A stretch of 64,000 bases of DNA from an uncultured Acetatifactor sp. (GTDB taxonomy: Bacteria > Bacillota > Clostridia > Lachnospirales > Lachnospiraceae): assembly GCA_910579755.1 (NCBI GenBank), contig CAJTVB010000009.1, forward strand, positions 1 to 64,000, written 5' to 3'. Below, piece after piece: positions 43,818-52,904 of the stretch (its first letter is position 1; each line of letters starts with the position of its first letter). The translations under genes and the position numbers were made by a program. A model generated the notes under the pieces. That model ran no database searches, was not told the origin of the DNA, and was given only the letters and a program-made list of their open reading frames with translations.

Positions 43818-45644
43818 ATGTGCGGTATTGTAGGTTATATTGGAAAAGAACAGGCGGCGCCCATTATCCTGGATGGGCTGTCAAAGCTGGAGTACCGGGG
43901 GTATGACTCTGCGGGAATGGCAGTGTATGATGGGGAAAGGATCCGGCTGCAGAAAGCCATCGGCAGACTGAAAATTTTGGAAAACCTTACCCGGGGAGGA
44001 GAGACCATGCCGGGAAGCTGCGGCATCGGCCACACCAGATGGGCCACCCACGGCGCGCCCAGCGATAACAACGCCCATCCTCACACCAATCAGGAGGGCA
44101 GTATCGCGGTGGTGCATAACGGTATTATTGAGAATTATATTCCATTGAAAAAGAAGCTTACCGACAAGGGTTACCATTTTGTGTCGGAGACCGATACGGA
44201 GGTGCTGGCCCATCTGCTGAATTATTATTACAAGGGGAATCCCATGGAAGCCATCACCAAGGTGCTTCACCGGGTGGAAGGCTCCTATGCTCTGGGAATC
44301 ATGTTTGCAGACCATCCCGGCGAGATTTATGCGGCCAGAAAAGACAGTCCTCTGATTGTGGGGCAAAACGACAGGGGATGCTTTATTGCCTCGGATGTTC
44401 CTGCTATTTTGAAATATACCAGAACCGTATATTATATGGAAAATCAGGAGGTGGCCATTCTGCGGCCCGACGGCCTTCAGTTCTTTTCTTTGGATGAGGA
44501 GGAGCTGGTCAAGGAGCCTTCCACCATCGACTGGGATGCGGACGCGGCGGAGAAGGCGGGCTATGAGCATTTTATGCTGAAGGAAATGTACGAACAGCCC
44601 AGAACCATCGCGGACACGATATCTCCCCGAATTGTGAATAATGATATTGTGATTGAAGAACTGAAAATGACGGACGAGGAGCTTCGGAGTATAAATAAGA
44701 TCCACATTGTGGCCTGCGGTTCCGCCTATCATGCGGGCGTCACCGGAAAATATGTGCTGGAGGGGCTGGCCCGGATTCCGGTGGAGGTGGATGTGGCCAG
44801 TGAATTCCGCTACAGAGATCCCATCCTGGAGGAGGGAAACATGATTATCGTGATCAGCCAGTCCGGAGAGACGGCGGATACCCTGGCGGCTTTGCGGGAG
44901 TCCAGGCAGAGAGGACAGAAGGTGCTGGGGATCGTGAACGTGGTGGGCAGCTCCATTGCCCGGGAGGCGGACGCCTGCCTGTATACCTGGGCAGGGCCTG
45001 AGATCGCAGTGGCTACTACCAAGGCCTACAGCGCCCAGCTGGCGGCACTGTATCTGCTGGCCATGAAGCTGGCGAAGGTGCGGCACACGGTGGACGAGGA
45101 AATGTTCCGGAAGCTGCTGGAGGATCTGCGGTGCCTGCCTGATCAGATCGAGCTTCTCCTGGGACAAAAGGAAAAGATTCAGCATTTTGCCAACAGATAT
45201 CTGGGAGCCAGAGATATATTTTTTATCGGAAGAGGCATCGACTACGCCATTTCCCTGGAGGGCTCCCTGAAGCTGAAGGAGATATCCTACATTCATTCCG
45301 AAGCCTATGCCGCGGGAGAGCTGAAGCACGGAACCATTTCACTGATCGAAGACGGCACACTTGTGGTAGCGCTGTCCACTCAGCCGGCGCTGTTCCAGAA
45401 GACCATCAGCAATATTGTGGAGGTAAAGGCCAGGGGCGCTTTTGTCATGGCGGTGACCAACGAGGAAAACAAGGCCATCGAGAAGGCGTCGGATTATGTG
45501 GTCTATCTGCCGGCCACCAATCGATTTTTTACAAATTCGCTGGCCATCATTCCCCTTCAGCTGTTTGCCTATTATGTGGCGGTGGGAAGAGGCTGTGATG
45601 TGGATAAGCCCAGAAACCTGGCGAAATCCGTGACGGTGGAATAG
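43818..45644 (+). CDS. glmS: Glutamine-fructose-6-phosphate aminotransferase
   Basis: The protein has 608 residues, with an ATG after AAGGAGG. It makes glucosamine-6-phosphate for cell-wall precursors. The N-terminal glutaminase begins MCGIVGYIGK with the catalytic Cys2 and shows GIGHTRWATHG and HNGIIENY. Two SIS isomerase domains follow (VACGSAYHAGVTGKY, ISQSGETADTLAALRE, IGRGIDYAISLEGSLKLKEI, HAE-like AYAAGELKHG). The C-terminus KPRNLAKSVTVE is the family ending. Confidence 0.97.
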   Translation: MCGIVGYIGKEQAAPIILDGLSKLEYRGYDSAGMAVYDGERIRLQKAIGRLKILENLTRGGETMPGSCGIGHTRWATHGAPSDNNAHPHTNQEGSIAVVHNGIIENYIPLKKKLTDKGYHFVSETDTEVLAHLLNYYYKGNPMEAITKVLHRVEGSYALGIMFADHPGEIYAARKDSPLIVGQNDRGCFIASDVPAILKYTRTVYYMENQEVAILRPDGLQFFSLDEEELVKEPSTIDWDADAAEKAGYEHFMLKEMYEQPRTIADTISPRIVNNDIVIEELKMTDEELRSINKIHIVACGSAYHAGVTGKYVLEGLARIPVEVDVASEFRYRDPILEEGNMIIVISQSGETADTLAALRESRQRGQKVLGIVNVVGSSIAREADACLYTWAGPEIAVATTKAYSAQLAALYLLAMKLAKVRHTVDEEMFRKLLEDLRCLPDQIELLLGQKEKIQHFANRYLGARDIFFIGRGIDYAISLEGSLKLKEISYIHSEAYAAGELKHGTISLIEDGTLVVALSTQPALFQKTISNIVEVKARGAFVMAVTNEENKAIEKASDYVVYLPATNRFFTNSLAIIPLQLFAYYVAVGRGCDVDKPRNLAKSVTVE

Positions 45645-45751
45645 AATTTCACAATGCTTTCATAATGAAAACACAATTCCGACACATTTGGTGGATATAC
45701 TGAGTTACATAAAGGCAGGAGAAAAGTCCTGAGAAGTAGGAGGAGATCATT

Positions 45752-47122
45752 ATGTACGAGAATGAAATTTATTCCAATTCTGAGACAAATACCTCTGGCG
45801 GAGGAAGTCCCTATTTTGACTATACCACATATCCTACAGGGACACCCGGAGGCAACGGAGGAGGCCCGGCGGCTCCTCAGGGGAAAAAGCCCCGTGAGAA
45901 GAAACCAGGAGGCGGAGTCTTCCGGAAGGTGATTCTCAGCGTCAGCCTGGGGCTCTGCTTCGGATTATTTGCAGGTCTGGGATTTTACGCGGTTCAGCTG
46001 GGGACGGGACAGGCAGCCCAGACGGAAAGCAGGAATACGCAGGATCAGGGGAATGATCCTGAAAAGCCGGCTTCGCTGCCGGACAGCAGCCCTGTCATAT
46101 CCAATCAGGTTACTTATGTGAAAAACGACATTAAGGACGTGGTGAAGGAAGTCATGCCTGCCATGGTATCCATCGTCAACAATTATACTTCTGTGAGCAG
46201 AGATCTGTGGGGACAGACCTACAGCGTGCCCGGTGTGGGAAGCGGATCCGGCATCATTGTGGGTGAGACCGAAGAGGAGCTTCTTCTGGTAACCAACAAT
46301 CATGTGGTGGAAAGTGCTACCAGCCTTGAGGTAACCTTTATTGACGGTTCCACGGCGGAGGCCAGCATCAAGGGCCAGGATTCCGATATGGACCTGGCAG
46401 TGATCTCGGTGCCTTTGGGAAATTTGAGTGATGAGACCAGGAATGCTATCACTATTGCCACTCTGGGAGACAGCGACGCTCTGGAACTGGGAGATCCTGT
46501 GATCGCCATCGGAAACGCTCTGGGCTATGGACAGTCTGTGACGGACGGCATTATCAGTGCCCTGAACCGGGTGATTGAGCTGGAGGACGGCTCCCGGGGA
46601 ACCTTTATCCAGACGAATGCGGCCATCAACCCCGGCAATTCCGGAGGCGCGCTGTTAAATATCAAGGGTGAGGTCATCGGAATCAATTCCAACAAGATCG
46701 GCGACATGAAGGTGGAAGGCATGGGCTATGCAATTCCCATCAGCGCAGCAAGTCCAATTATCGCCGAGCTGATGGAGCGTCAGACCAGAGTGAAGGTGGC
46801 TGATAATGAAATGGGCTACATGGGGATTACCATGCAGAATATCACCGATCAGTATGCCGAACTGTTCAACGCCCCTCAGGGAGCCCTGGTTTACTCCGTG
46901 GAGGAGGGATCTGCGGCAGAAAAGGCAGGTATCCTGCAGAGAGATATTATTGTAAAGCTGGACGGACAGAGGATCTATTCCCGGGAAGAGCTGAAAAGCG
47001 CTCTGCAGTATTACAGGGCCGGAGAAAATGTTACGGTTACAGTACAGAGAGTGGTAAACGGAGAGTATGAGACCTTTGATTTGGAGGTCACTCTGGGCGT
47101 CAGACCGGACGGGGTAGAGTAA
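45752..47122 (+). CDS. htrA: HtrA/DegP-type membrane serine protease with PDZ domain
   Basis: The protein has 456 residues with TAGGAGGAG upstream. The N-terminal ~55 residues are disordered and Gly/Pro rich. One membrane helix follows (KVILSVSLGLCFGLFAGLGFYAVQL) with the protease outside. The catalytic triad is His in VTNNHVVESA, Asp in SDMDLAVISV and Ser in NPGNSGGALLN. The PDZ domain covers about residues 345-445 (YMGITMQNI, GALVYSVEEGSAAEKAGILQRDI). It degrades or folds envelope proteins under stress. Confidence 0.95.
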   Translation: MYENEIYSNSETNTSGGGSPYFDYTTYPTGTPGGNGGGPAAPQGKKPREKKPGGGVFRKVILSVSLGLCFGLFAGLGFYAVQLGTGQAAQTESRNTQDQGNDPEKPASLPDSSPVISNQVTYVKNDIKDVVKEVMPAMVSIVNNYTSVSRDLWGQTYSVPGVGSGSGIIVGETEEELLLVTNNHVVESATSLEVTFIDGSTAEASIKGQDSDMDLAVISVPLGNLSDETRNAITIATLGDSDALELGDPVIAIGNALGYGQSVTDGIISALNRVIELEDGSRGTFIQTNAAINPGNSGGALLNIKGEVIGINSNKIGDMKVEGMGYAIPISAASPIIAELMERQTRVKVADNEMGYMGITMQNITDQYAELFNAPQGALVYSVEEGSAAEKAGILQRDIIVKLDGQRIYSREELKSALQYYRAGENVTVTVQRVVNGEYETFDLEVTLGVRPDGVE

Positions 47123-47160
47123 AATTGAATCCCTACAATAAATACGGAACAAAGTAAGAT

Positions 47161-47194
47161 CCCGGGTGGGCGCAGGGCCTGCCCGGGAGTTTTT
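47161..47194 (+). terminator. Rho-independent terminator after htrA
   Basis: CCCGGGTGGGC pairs with GCCTGCCCGGG (one G-T and near-perfect pairing) and is followed by AGTTTTTAT. Confidence 0.8.
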
Positions 47195-47232
47195 ATGTCA
47201 TGGGAATGAGACTTTTTTCATAAAAAGTTTAC

Positions 47233-47261
47233 TTGTATCAATAGGCTTTTTCAAGTATACT
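47233..47261 (+). promoter_or_regulatory. Promoter of the clpX-type gene
   Basis: TTGTAT (47233-47238) and TATACT (47256-47261) are 17 bp apart, about 58 bp before the ATG at 47319. Confidence 0.6.
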
Positions 47262-47318
47262 CATATCAGGCAGAGATGCGCGGACAGCCGGGCATACGAA
47301 TGGAGATGGGAGAAGAAT

Positions 47319-48881
47319 ATGTCGGATATAGATAAGGAAATCGAGAACCTGGAGGAAGAGAAGGATGAAAAAGAGACGGATCTGACAGATGGACGCCGTG
47401 ATGCCTCATCCACCAGGAATGCGGGAAAGAGCGATAACAGCGAATACGAGGATGTATGCTTTATCTGCCGCAGGCCGGAGAGTAAGGCGGGTAAGATGTT
47501 TAAAATGCCCAACAATATATGTATCTGCGACGACTGCATGCATAAGACCATGGACGCGGTGAGTCAGTTTGATTATCAGGGTATGCTGAGCAATCCTCAG
47601 TTTCAGAATGAGCTGGATCAGATGTCAAAACAGGGAGGCTTCCCCAATATCAGCTTTGTGAACCTGGCAGATCTGCAGGGAGACGGGGGGATTCCCAATA
47701 AGCAGAAGCTGAAAAAGAAGAAGAAAAAAAGCGGGGAAGAGCCGGTGCTGAACATCCGCGATATTCCTGCACCTCACAAGATCAAGGCCAGTCTGGACGA
47801 GTACGTAGTAGGACAGGAGCATGCTAAAAAGGTGATCTCCGTAGCCGTATATAATCATTACAAGCGGGTGGCTACGGGCACTATGGACAATATCGAGATT
47901 GAGAAATCCAACATGCTGATGATCGGTCCCACCGGATGCGGGAAAACCTATCTGGTGAAGACTCTTGCCAGACTGCTGGATGTACCCCTGGCCATTGCGG
48001 ATGCCACCTCTCTGACAGAAGCTGGGTACATCGGAGACGACATTGAATCCGTGGTATCCAAGCTATTGGCGGCAGCGGATAATGATGTGGAGAAAGCGGA
48101 GCGGGGAATTATTTTTATTGATGAGATCGATAAGATTGCCAAAAAAAGGAATACCAACACCAGGGATGTGAGCGGAGAGAGTGTGCAGCAGGGAATGCTT
48201 AAGCTTCTGGAGGGAGCCGAGGTAGAGGTGCCCGTAGGAGCCAACAGCAAAAATGCCATGGTGCCGCTGGCCACAGTGAATACGAGAAATATTCTCTTTA
48301 TCTGCGGCGGGGCCTTTCCGGACCTGGAGGATATTATTCGGGAGCGCCTGACAAAGACGGCTTCTATCGGCTTTAATTCCGAGCTGAAGGATAAATATGA
48401 CAAGGACAAGAACCTTTTGTCCAGGGTTACAGTGGAGGATATCCGGAAATTTGGAATGATTCCGGAATTTATCGGACGGCTTCCCATTATTTATACCCTG
48501 GAAGGACTTTCCAGGGATATGCTGATCAAAATCCTGAAGGAGCCCAAAAACGCGATCCTCAAGCAGTACCAGAAGCTTTTGGAGCTGGATGAGGTGCGGC
48601 TGGAATTTACGGAGGACGCTCTGGAGGCCATTGCCGACAAGGCCATTAAGAAGGACACAGGAGCCAGGGCGCTGCGTTCCATCATAGAAGAATTTATGCT
48701 GGATATAATGTATGAGATTCCTAAGGATGATAATATCGGCAGGGTGACAATCACCGGGGACTACATTCAGGGAACCGGCGGCCCGCTGATCGAGATTCGA
48801 AGCAATCAGCTTCCGGAAGCGGGGAGGCTGTTGGAGGACAAAATGCCCGCCGTTCAACCAGCGGCTTCTGAGAGCTGTTGA
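47319..48881 (+). CDS. clpX: ClpX-type AAA+ unfoldase subunit
   Basis: The protein has 520 residues from the ATG at 47319 (GGGAGAAG upstream); the frame opens earlier inside the promoter. The N-terminal ~45 residues are very acidic (IENLEEEKDEKETD). A C4 zinc-binding domain is CFICRRPES then CICDDC. A lysine-rich linker (KLKKKKKKSGEE) precedes the AAA+ core: DEYVVGQEHAKKVISVAVYNHYKR, GPTGCGKTYL (Walker A), IIFIDEIDKIAKK (Walker B) and TGARALRSIIE (sensor 2). It is about 100 residues longer than common ClpX because of the acidic start and linker. No clpP lies beside it, so it may be a second ClpX-like copy; pairing with ClpP is inferred. Confidence 0.85.
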   Translation: MSDIDKEIENLEEEKDEKETDLTDGRRDASSTRNAGKSDNSEYEDVCFICRRPESKAGKMFKMPNNICICDDCMHKTMDAVSQFDYQGMLSNPQFQNELDQMSKQGGFPNISFVNLADLQGDGGIPNKQKLKKKKKKSGEEPVLNIRDIPAPHKIKASLDEYVVGQEHAKKVISVAVYNHYKRVATGTMDNIEIEKSNMLMIGPTGCGKTYLVKTLARLLDVPLAIADATSLTEAGYIGDDIESVVSKLLAAADNDVEKAERGIIFIDEIDKIAKKRNTNTRDVSGESVQQGMLKLLEGAEVEVPVGANSKNAMVPLATVNTRNILFICGGAFPDLEDIIRERLTKTASIGFNSELKDKYDKDKNLLSRVTVEDIRKFGMIPEFIGRLPIIYTLEGLSRDMLIKILKEPKNAILKQYQKLLELDEVRLEFTEDALEAIADKAIKKDTGARALRSIIEEFMLDIMYEIPKDDNIGRVTITGDYIQGTGGPLIEIRSNQLPEAGRLLEDKMPAVQPAASESC

Positions 48882-48917
48882 ATGCCCGCGGGGCCTTTAA
48901 TTAAAATAGTACACTGA

Positions 48918-48954
48918 AAGCCGTCCACCTGGCATGTGGGCGGCTTAGTTTTTT
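48918..48954 (+). terminator. Rho-independent terminator after clpX
   Basis: AAGCCGTCCAC (48918-48928) pairs with GTGGGCGGCTT (48936-48946), then AGTTTTTTAT follows. Confidence 0.85.
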
Positions 48955-49170
48955 ATAAAATGTGCATTTTAAGCTGCCTGGCGAGAAAATAGAAATTCCC
49001 GGTTTTCCTGATAAGGACGGCGTTTACGGCCATTTTTTCCTTCCTATATATAAGAAGGTGAGAAGGTGCGCGCTCAGGGAACGGCCCACAAGGAACCGAT
49101 CCCGCTCTCAAAAGTTTTTTTACACTATACATCACAAAACAACGCATTTCAAACACAGGAGGTATTTACT

Positions 49171-49932
49171 ATGACAACCAACAACATCACCAATCAGAAC
49201 CTGGCCAACAGAGAAGTATGCGACCTGATCTTCGTGGATTACGCCACAAAGAAGCCTTTCCTGAACCTGGACTTCGCCAACGTCTCCACCACGGAGCTCA
49301 CCGGCGAGAGCACCTTTGCCTACGGCGGAGCCGGACACCCAAAGCGGGTTCAGTTTGCCGGTGAAAGGGGCGGCACCCTCACCATCGAGACCCAGATCCA
49401 GACCGTAAAGCTCTGGCAGCTGATTACCGGGGGAGAGCTCCACAGCTCCGCGAAATTTACCAAGCGGGTGGAAACAGCAGTGGACGAAGACGGCACTGAA
49501 ATTACTCTGGAGGATACGCCTATTGCCGGAAGCGTACCGGTATATGCGGCTGACGATGACTGCGGTATGGAGCTGGAGCACACTGTGACAGGGAGTACGG
49601 TCACTCTCTCCTCAGCCCTTACGGCAGGCGCTTCTGTGGTGGTCTATTACATGAAGGAGGTTTCCGCCGGCGTCCAGAGAGTCAGCGTGAAGTCTACCAG
49701 CTTCCCTAAGGCCTTTACCGTATACGGCGATACGGTCATGAAGACCGAGAACGACGAACTGCTTCCCTACAGGTTTACTGCCTACAAGGCGGCGCCCCAG
49801 GGAAATATGTCTCTGAGCTATTCCAACTCCGGAGATCCCGGTTCCATCACCATCACCTGCGATCTGCTGGCTGACGGCGATGATAATATTCTGGATCTGG
49901 CCCCGATGTATAAACGTTTTTTCCCTTGCTAA
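49171..49932 (+). CDS. Phage-like structural protein (isolated, foreign codon use)
   Basis: The protein has 253 residues, with AGGAGG 9 bp before the ATG at 49171. It is beta-rich, with no signal peptide or membrane helix. The pattern LIFVDYATKKPFLNLDFANVSTTELTGESTFAYGG, then TLTIETQIQTVKLWQLITG, then a short inserted Ig-like segment (SGSTVTLSSALTAGASVVVYYMK), recalls phage virion proteins such as tail-tube or capsid accessory types. I cannot name the family. Third codon positions are unusually C rich (ACC, AAC, CTC, GAC) compared with the neighbours, a sign of transfer. No other virion gene is next to it. An upstream frame to 49066 crosses the region without a site. Confidence 0.5.
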   Translation: MTTNNITNQNLANREVCDLIFVDYATKKPFLNLDFANVSTTELTGESTFAYGGAGHPKRVQFAGERGGTLTIETQIQTVKLWQLITGGELHSSAKFTKRVETAVDEDGTEITLEDTPIAGSVPVYAADDDCGMELEHTVTGSTVTLSSALTAGASVVVYYMKEVSAGVQRVSVKSTSFPKAFTVYGDTVMKTENDELLPYRFTAYKAAPQGNMSLSYSNSGDPGSITITCDLLADGDDNILDLAPMYKRFFPC

Positions 49933-49988
49933 TCGCGGCCTTGGTGTGCCTTGCAAACTCCATTTTCAGACCTTGCTAAAGTCTTGAG

Positions 49989-50280
49989 GTGCCCGGTTCC
50001 GCCTTAGGCAAAAGTACTCTAGCAGTGGATGCTGTAGAGGACGAGGAAGATGAGACAGATACGGATGATGGATTAATGTACTTTGATAGAATCGTGTTAT
50101 ATGATGAAGAGTCAGAGTATAATAATGTCCATGCATATTGTTCTGAATGCGAAGAAGGTAACCCGCTGTCCCTTATGCAATTCATATATGCTGAAAAGGA
50201 TCACGCTCGGTTCCAAGATTTTAGCCGCGGCAACAATGGGCTCCTTTGCCTTACCCTATAACAGCAAAACCTGTGTTTAG
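49989..50280 (+). pseudogene. Frameshifted zinc-ribbon protein remnant
   Basis: The first frame reads DETDTDDGLMYFDRIVLYD then NVHAYCSECEE. Close to 50158 the coding sense passes to another frame, VTRCPLCNSYMLKRITLGSK then AAATMGSFALPYNSKTC, ending at 50280. Together CSEC and CPLC with the GSK...ALP.NSKT tail look like a zinc-ribbon protein seen near prophage genes, but a single frameshift and truncation break it. The rest of 49933-50449 holds nothing else that I can assign. Confidence 0.5.
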
Positions 50281-50449
50281 TGAATTTGGGTATTCGAAAG
50301 CTGGGGAAATGACGAAGACAGTTATTGCAATCGTATACAGGATATGATATGGTTGGTATGTGGGAGACCACGGAGCCAAAAGGCGGCCTTACCCTCTTTT
50401 TCATTCGGAGGGGCAAACCCTCCAGACGAAAGAAAGGAGGGCGATGCAG

Positions 50450-50542
50450 ATGACAGTTACATATGCGGATTTGTTTCAGTTTTGCATATTTGTCGTTGCC
50501 TTGATAAGTTTGTGCTATGCAATCTTTAAGGGCAAAAAATAG
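50450..50542 (+). CDS. Holin-like small toxin (TxpA/Hol-Tox type)
   Basis: The peptide has 30 residues: MTVTYADLFQFCIFVVALIS then LCYAIFKGKK. It has one membrane helix and a basic tail, as in the putative holin-like toxins and TxpA of Bacillus subtilis, which damage the membrane when unchecked. The ATG at 50450 is 9 bp after AAAGGAGG. Its last Lys codons (AAA AAA) also encode, on the other strand, the T-run of the antisense RNA terminator. See the ncRNA at 50534. Confidence 0.75.
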   Translation: MTVTYADLFQFCIFVVALISLCYAIFKGKK

Positions 50543-50638
50543 CCGCCACTACTCGCAATAGTGACGGCTGACCTCTTACAGAGGTAACGGCTTAAATTAT
50601 TCGGAGGGTAGAGCCGCTTTCGTGGCTTCCCACTTTTC
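50534..50638 (-). ncRNA. Predicted antisense antitoxin RNA (RatA-like)
   Basis: On the minus strand a promoter at 50645-50673 should start an RNA near 50638. It runs toward the toxin gene and would end at a textbook terminator: AGCCGTCACTA pairs with TAGTGGCGGCT and is followed by ATTTTTTG, mapping to 50569 down to about 50534. The ~105-nt RNA is complementary to the toxin mRNA 3' end and untranslated region, the arrangement of TxpA/RatA type I toxin-antitoxin loci. It also contains the stem ACCTCT-GTA-AGAGGT. Confidence 0.65.
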
Positions 50639-50644
50639 ATGTTT

Positions 50645-50673
50645 ATAATACCATGCCGTGGGCGTGTTTGCAA
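50645..50673 (-). promoter_or_regulatory. Promoter of the antisense RNA
   Basis: On the minus strand TTGCAA (50668-50673) and TATTAT (50645-50650) are exactly 17 bp apart. Confidence 0.7.
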
Positions 50674-50721
50674 GAATTTTTCAAAATGATATGATATGCT
50701 TGATCTGAAGGAGGTAGCATC

Positions 50722-50868
50722 ATGGAGGATATCAGATCAAGCATTATACAATAGGTAATCGGGAAACTGCAGGGAAGGGCGGATGAAGATATCATTAATC
50801 TTGTTCAAGATGTGATGGTCATGCAGCTCAACAAGTACGAAGTTCTGGAGCGATGCACGGGGCTTTGA
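50722..50868 (+). pseudogene. Small integrase-associated-type ORF with an in-frame stop
   Basis: An ATG at 50722 after AAGGAGG encodes MEDIRSSIIQ, then TAG (50752-50754), then continues in the same frame as VIGKLQGRADEDI ... VMVMQLNKYEVLERCTGL and ends at 50868. The LNKYEVLERCT ending resembles the short proteins, or N-terminal segments, found with site-specific integrases in Lachnospiraceae. The stop suggests decay. No integrase remains nearby. Confidence 0.45.
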
Positions 50869-50950
50869 CAGTTGAATAACTCATAATCTCTCACAAACCG
50901 CTTAACAGCGGTATTTTTTTGTCAAATTTTTCCTTAATATGCGTTGTATT

Positions 50951-52443
50951 TGTTGTATATATGGTATAATGAGATTGAAGGTGTATTACATGAAGCTTGT
51001 CTATAACAAGAACGCTAAAGATCCTACATACTATGCCCAGCAGGGAATTCGCAACGGAAAGAAGACTACCACCCGCAACGTCAAAAACTTTGGCAAGCAT
51101 TCCGAATTGTTAAAGATCACGGACGATCCCCTCGCTTATGTGAAGGATGAGATCCGCAGGATGAATGAGGAATACCGGGTAGGGCGCATCGAGTATGATC
51201 TTAAAGCGGATTTTAACGAACGTGTTGAACATACTGATGATGAGGCATCTGCGTCGAAAGATTTAAACATTGGGTACTTTTATCTTCAGGTAATCATACA
51301 GCACTTAAAACTCAAAGATTTCTTTTCCGATATAACTGCTGGGCGAAAGATAAAATTTGACGGCTATACAATCCTGCGTTTTCTGGCTTATGCAAGGATA
51401 CTTAACCCCGGCTCCAAATACTCCACCTGGAAACACCTTGAAAACTATTACGAAAACCCCGGTTTTGATTACCAGCACATTCTCCGCTGTATGGATGTCT
51501 TGTATGACAACTATGAAGATTACCTTAAGTGGGTCTATGAAAAAATCAATTCCGTTGTGAAACGGGACACTTCGATCCTCTGCTATGACTGTACAAACTT
51601 TTACTTTGAGTGCGAAAAAGAAGATGATGTTGTTATTGATGAAATAACCGGTGAGACCATGTGCGATCTTAGAAAATATGGCGTCAGCAAAGAGCACCGT
51701 CTCAACCCAATCGTAGAAATGGGGCTCTTCATGGACAAGAACGGCATCCCTATCTCCATGTGCCTGCATCCGGGAAACACAAGCGAACAGCTTACTGCCA
51801 TTCCACTGGAAAAGGAGATCCTGAAAATGACAGATGGGGCAAGATTCATCTACTGTGCTGATGCAGGACCCTGAAGAGATCAAAAAGGGGCCTAATGATG
51901 TCCGGCGTTTTATGAAACGGCCAGCAAAAACAAAATCCGGTGAAAAAGCGGTCATTGAATACATCATTGATGAAGAAAAAATAAAGGAAGAAGAAAGATA
52001 TGACGGCTATTATGCAGTGGCCACAAATCTGGACGATCCGGTAAAGGATATCCTTGAAGTTACCAATAACCGCTACAAGATAGAGGACTGTTTCCGAATC
52101 ATGAAAACAAATTTTTCCGGACGCCCAGCATTCCATTGGACAGAGACAAGAATAAAAGCCCACTTTCTTATATGCTAGACTGCCCTGCTCGTATATAGGC
52201 TCTTAGAGTATCAACTAAATGAGCAGGGGACACACATAACAACGGCAAACCTGATAAAGACTCTGCAAAACATGAATGTCGTAAATATACATGATATTGA
52301 ATACATGGCTTTGTATAAAGGGAGTAAAGCATTGGATGCATTGACAAAACTTTCCAAACTGGAACTTGACCGTGTACACTACCGTCCCAAAGACCTCAAC
52401 GGAAAGATTAAAAAAATTTTATAGTCATTACCTATATACAACA
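50951..52443 (+). mobile_element. Decayed IS1634-like insertion sequence
   Basis: The ends carry related inverted repeats: TGTTGTATATATGG at 50951 on the left, and TCATTACCTATATACAACA at 52425-52443 on the right (reverse complement TGTTGTATATAGGTAATGA). The ~1.49-kb element holds one broken transposase gene. Intact relatives are about 0.5 kb longer, which agrees with the internal deletion in the gene. Confidence 0.65.
50990..52424 (+). pseudogene. Transposase, IS1634/IS4-like DDE family, deleted and interrupted
   Basis: The first part (50990-51874) reads MKLVYNKNAKDPTYYAQQG..., through the DDE-type segment ILCYDCTNFYFECEKED and GLFMDKNGIPISMCLHPGN, to IYCADAGP*. At about 51865 it is joined out of frame to the C-terminal part DPEEIKKGPNDVRRFMKR..., consistent with deletion of about 165 codons including a central catalytic block. 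That part carries the YKIEDCFRIMKTNF region and then an in-frame TAG at HFLIC*TALLVYRLL, running on to 52424. The enzyme cannot be functional. Confidence 0.8.
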
Positions 52444-52870
52444 TTTTTAAACAAAAAAGCAAGCCGGGATTTCCCGAAATTACGGGATTCTCGGCTTATT
52501 AGCTGTCAAAGACGGGAATGGCCTGCCAGCGGCACAGTCAACAGCGGGATTACGTATAATAACGGCGTTGCTTTCACCCGGGACTCTAATGTGAACCTTT
52601 TTGGCATGTACCAGCAAACCATTACATGGAAACTTGTGGGCATCCCCTATTATCTATGCCGATGGCGCAAAAAAAGGAAGGGACAGGAAATCTTGAGCTG
52701 AGTGTATCAGGAAAAAGCAATATAGAGGTGGTTTTCGAGGCGGTAACAGCGTATAGCTATGCACCAGTAGAAGCGGGGTTAAGTCGGATATATTTTTACA
52801 ACTAAAAGTTTAAAAGCAGCTCCAGGTTACTATTCACAGCCTCTCCAGCCCAAATAATCATATCTTTCTC
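52444..52870 (+). other. Remnant coding fragment after the IS
   Basis: A hairpin (AAGCCGG... CTCGGCTT) lies at about 52459-52497. After it, about 52500-52803 reads as a decayed 3' end of a gene: TVNSGITYNNGVAFTRDSN, LFGMYQQTITWKLVGIP, then after a frameshift near 52650 LELSVSGKSNIEVVFEAVTA and SRIYFYN with a stop. The family is not recognised. The IS may have inserted in this gene, but no matching 5' part was found to its left. Confidence 0.4.
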
Positions 52871-52898
52871 TTGACAATCCACAAAAGTATGGTATTAT
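52871..52898 (+). promoter_or_regulatory. Promoter of the metal-transport genes
   Basis: A consensus TTGACA (52871-52876) and TATTAT (52893-52898) are 16 bp apart. Confidence 0.7.
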
Positions 52899-52904
52899 AA
52901 ACGC

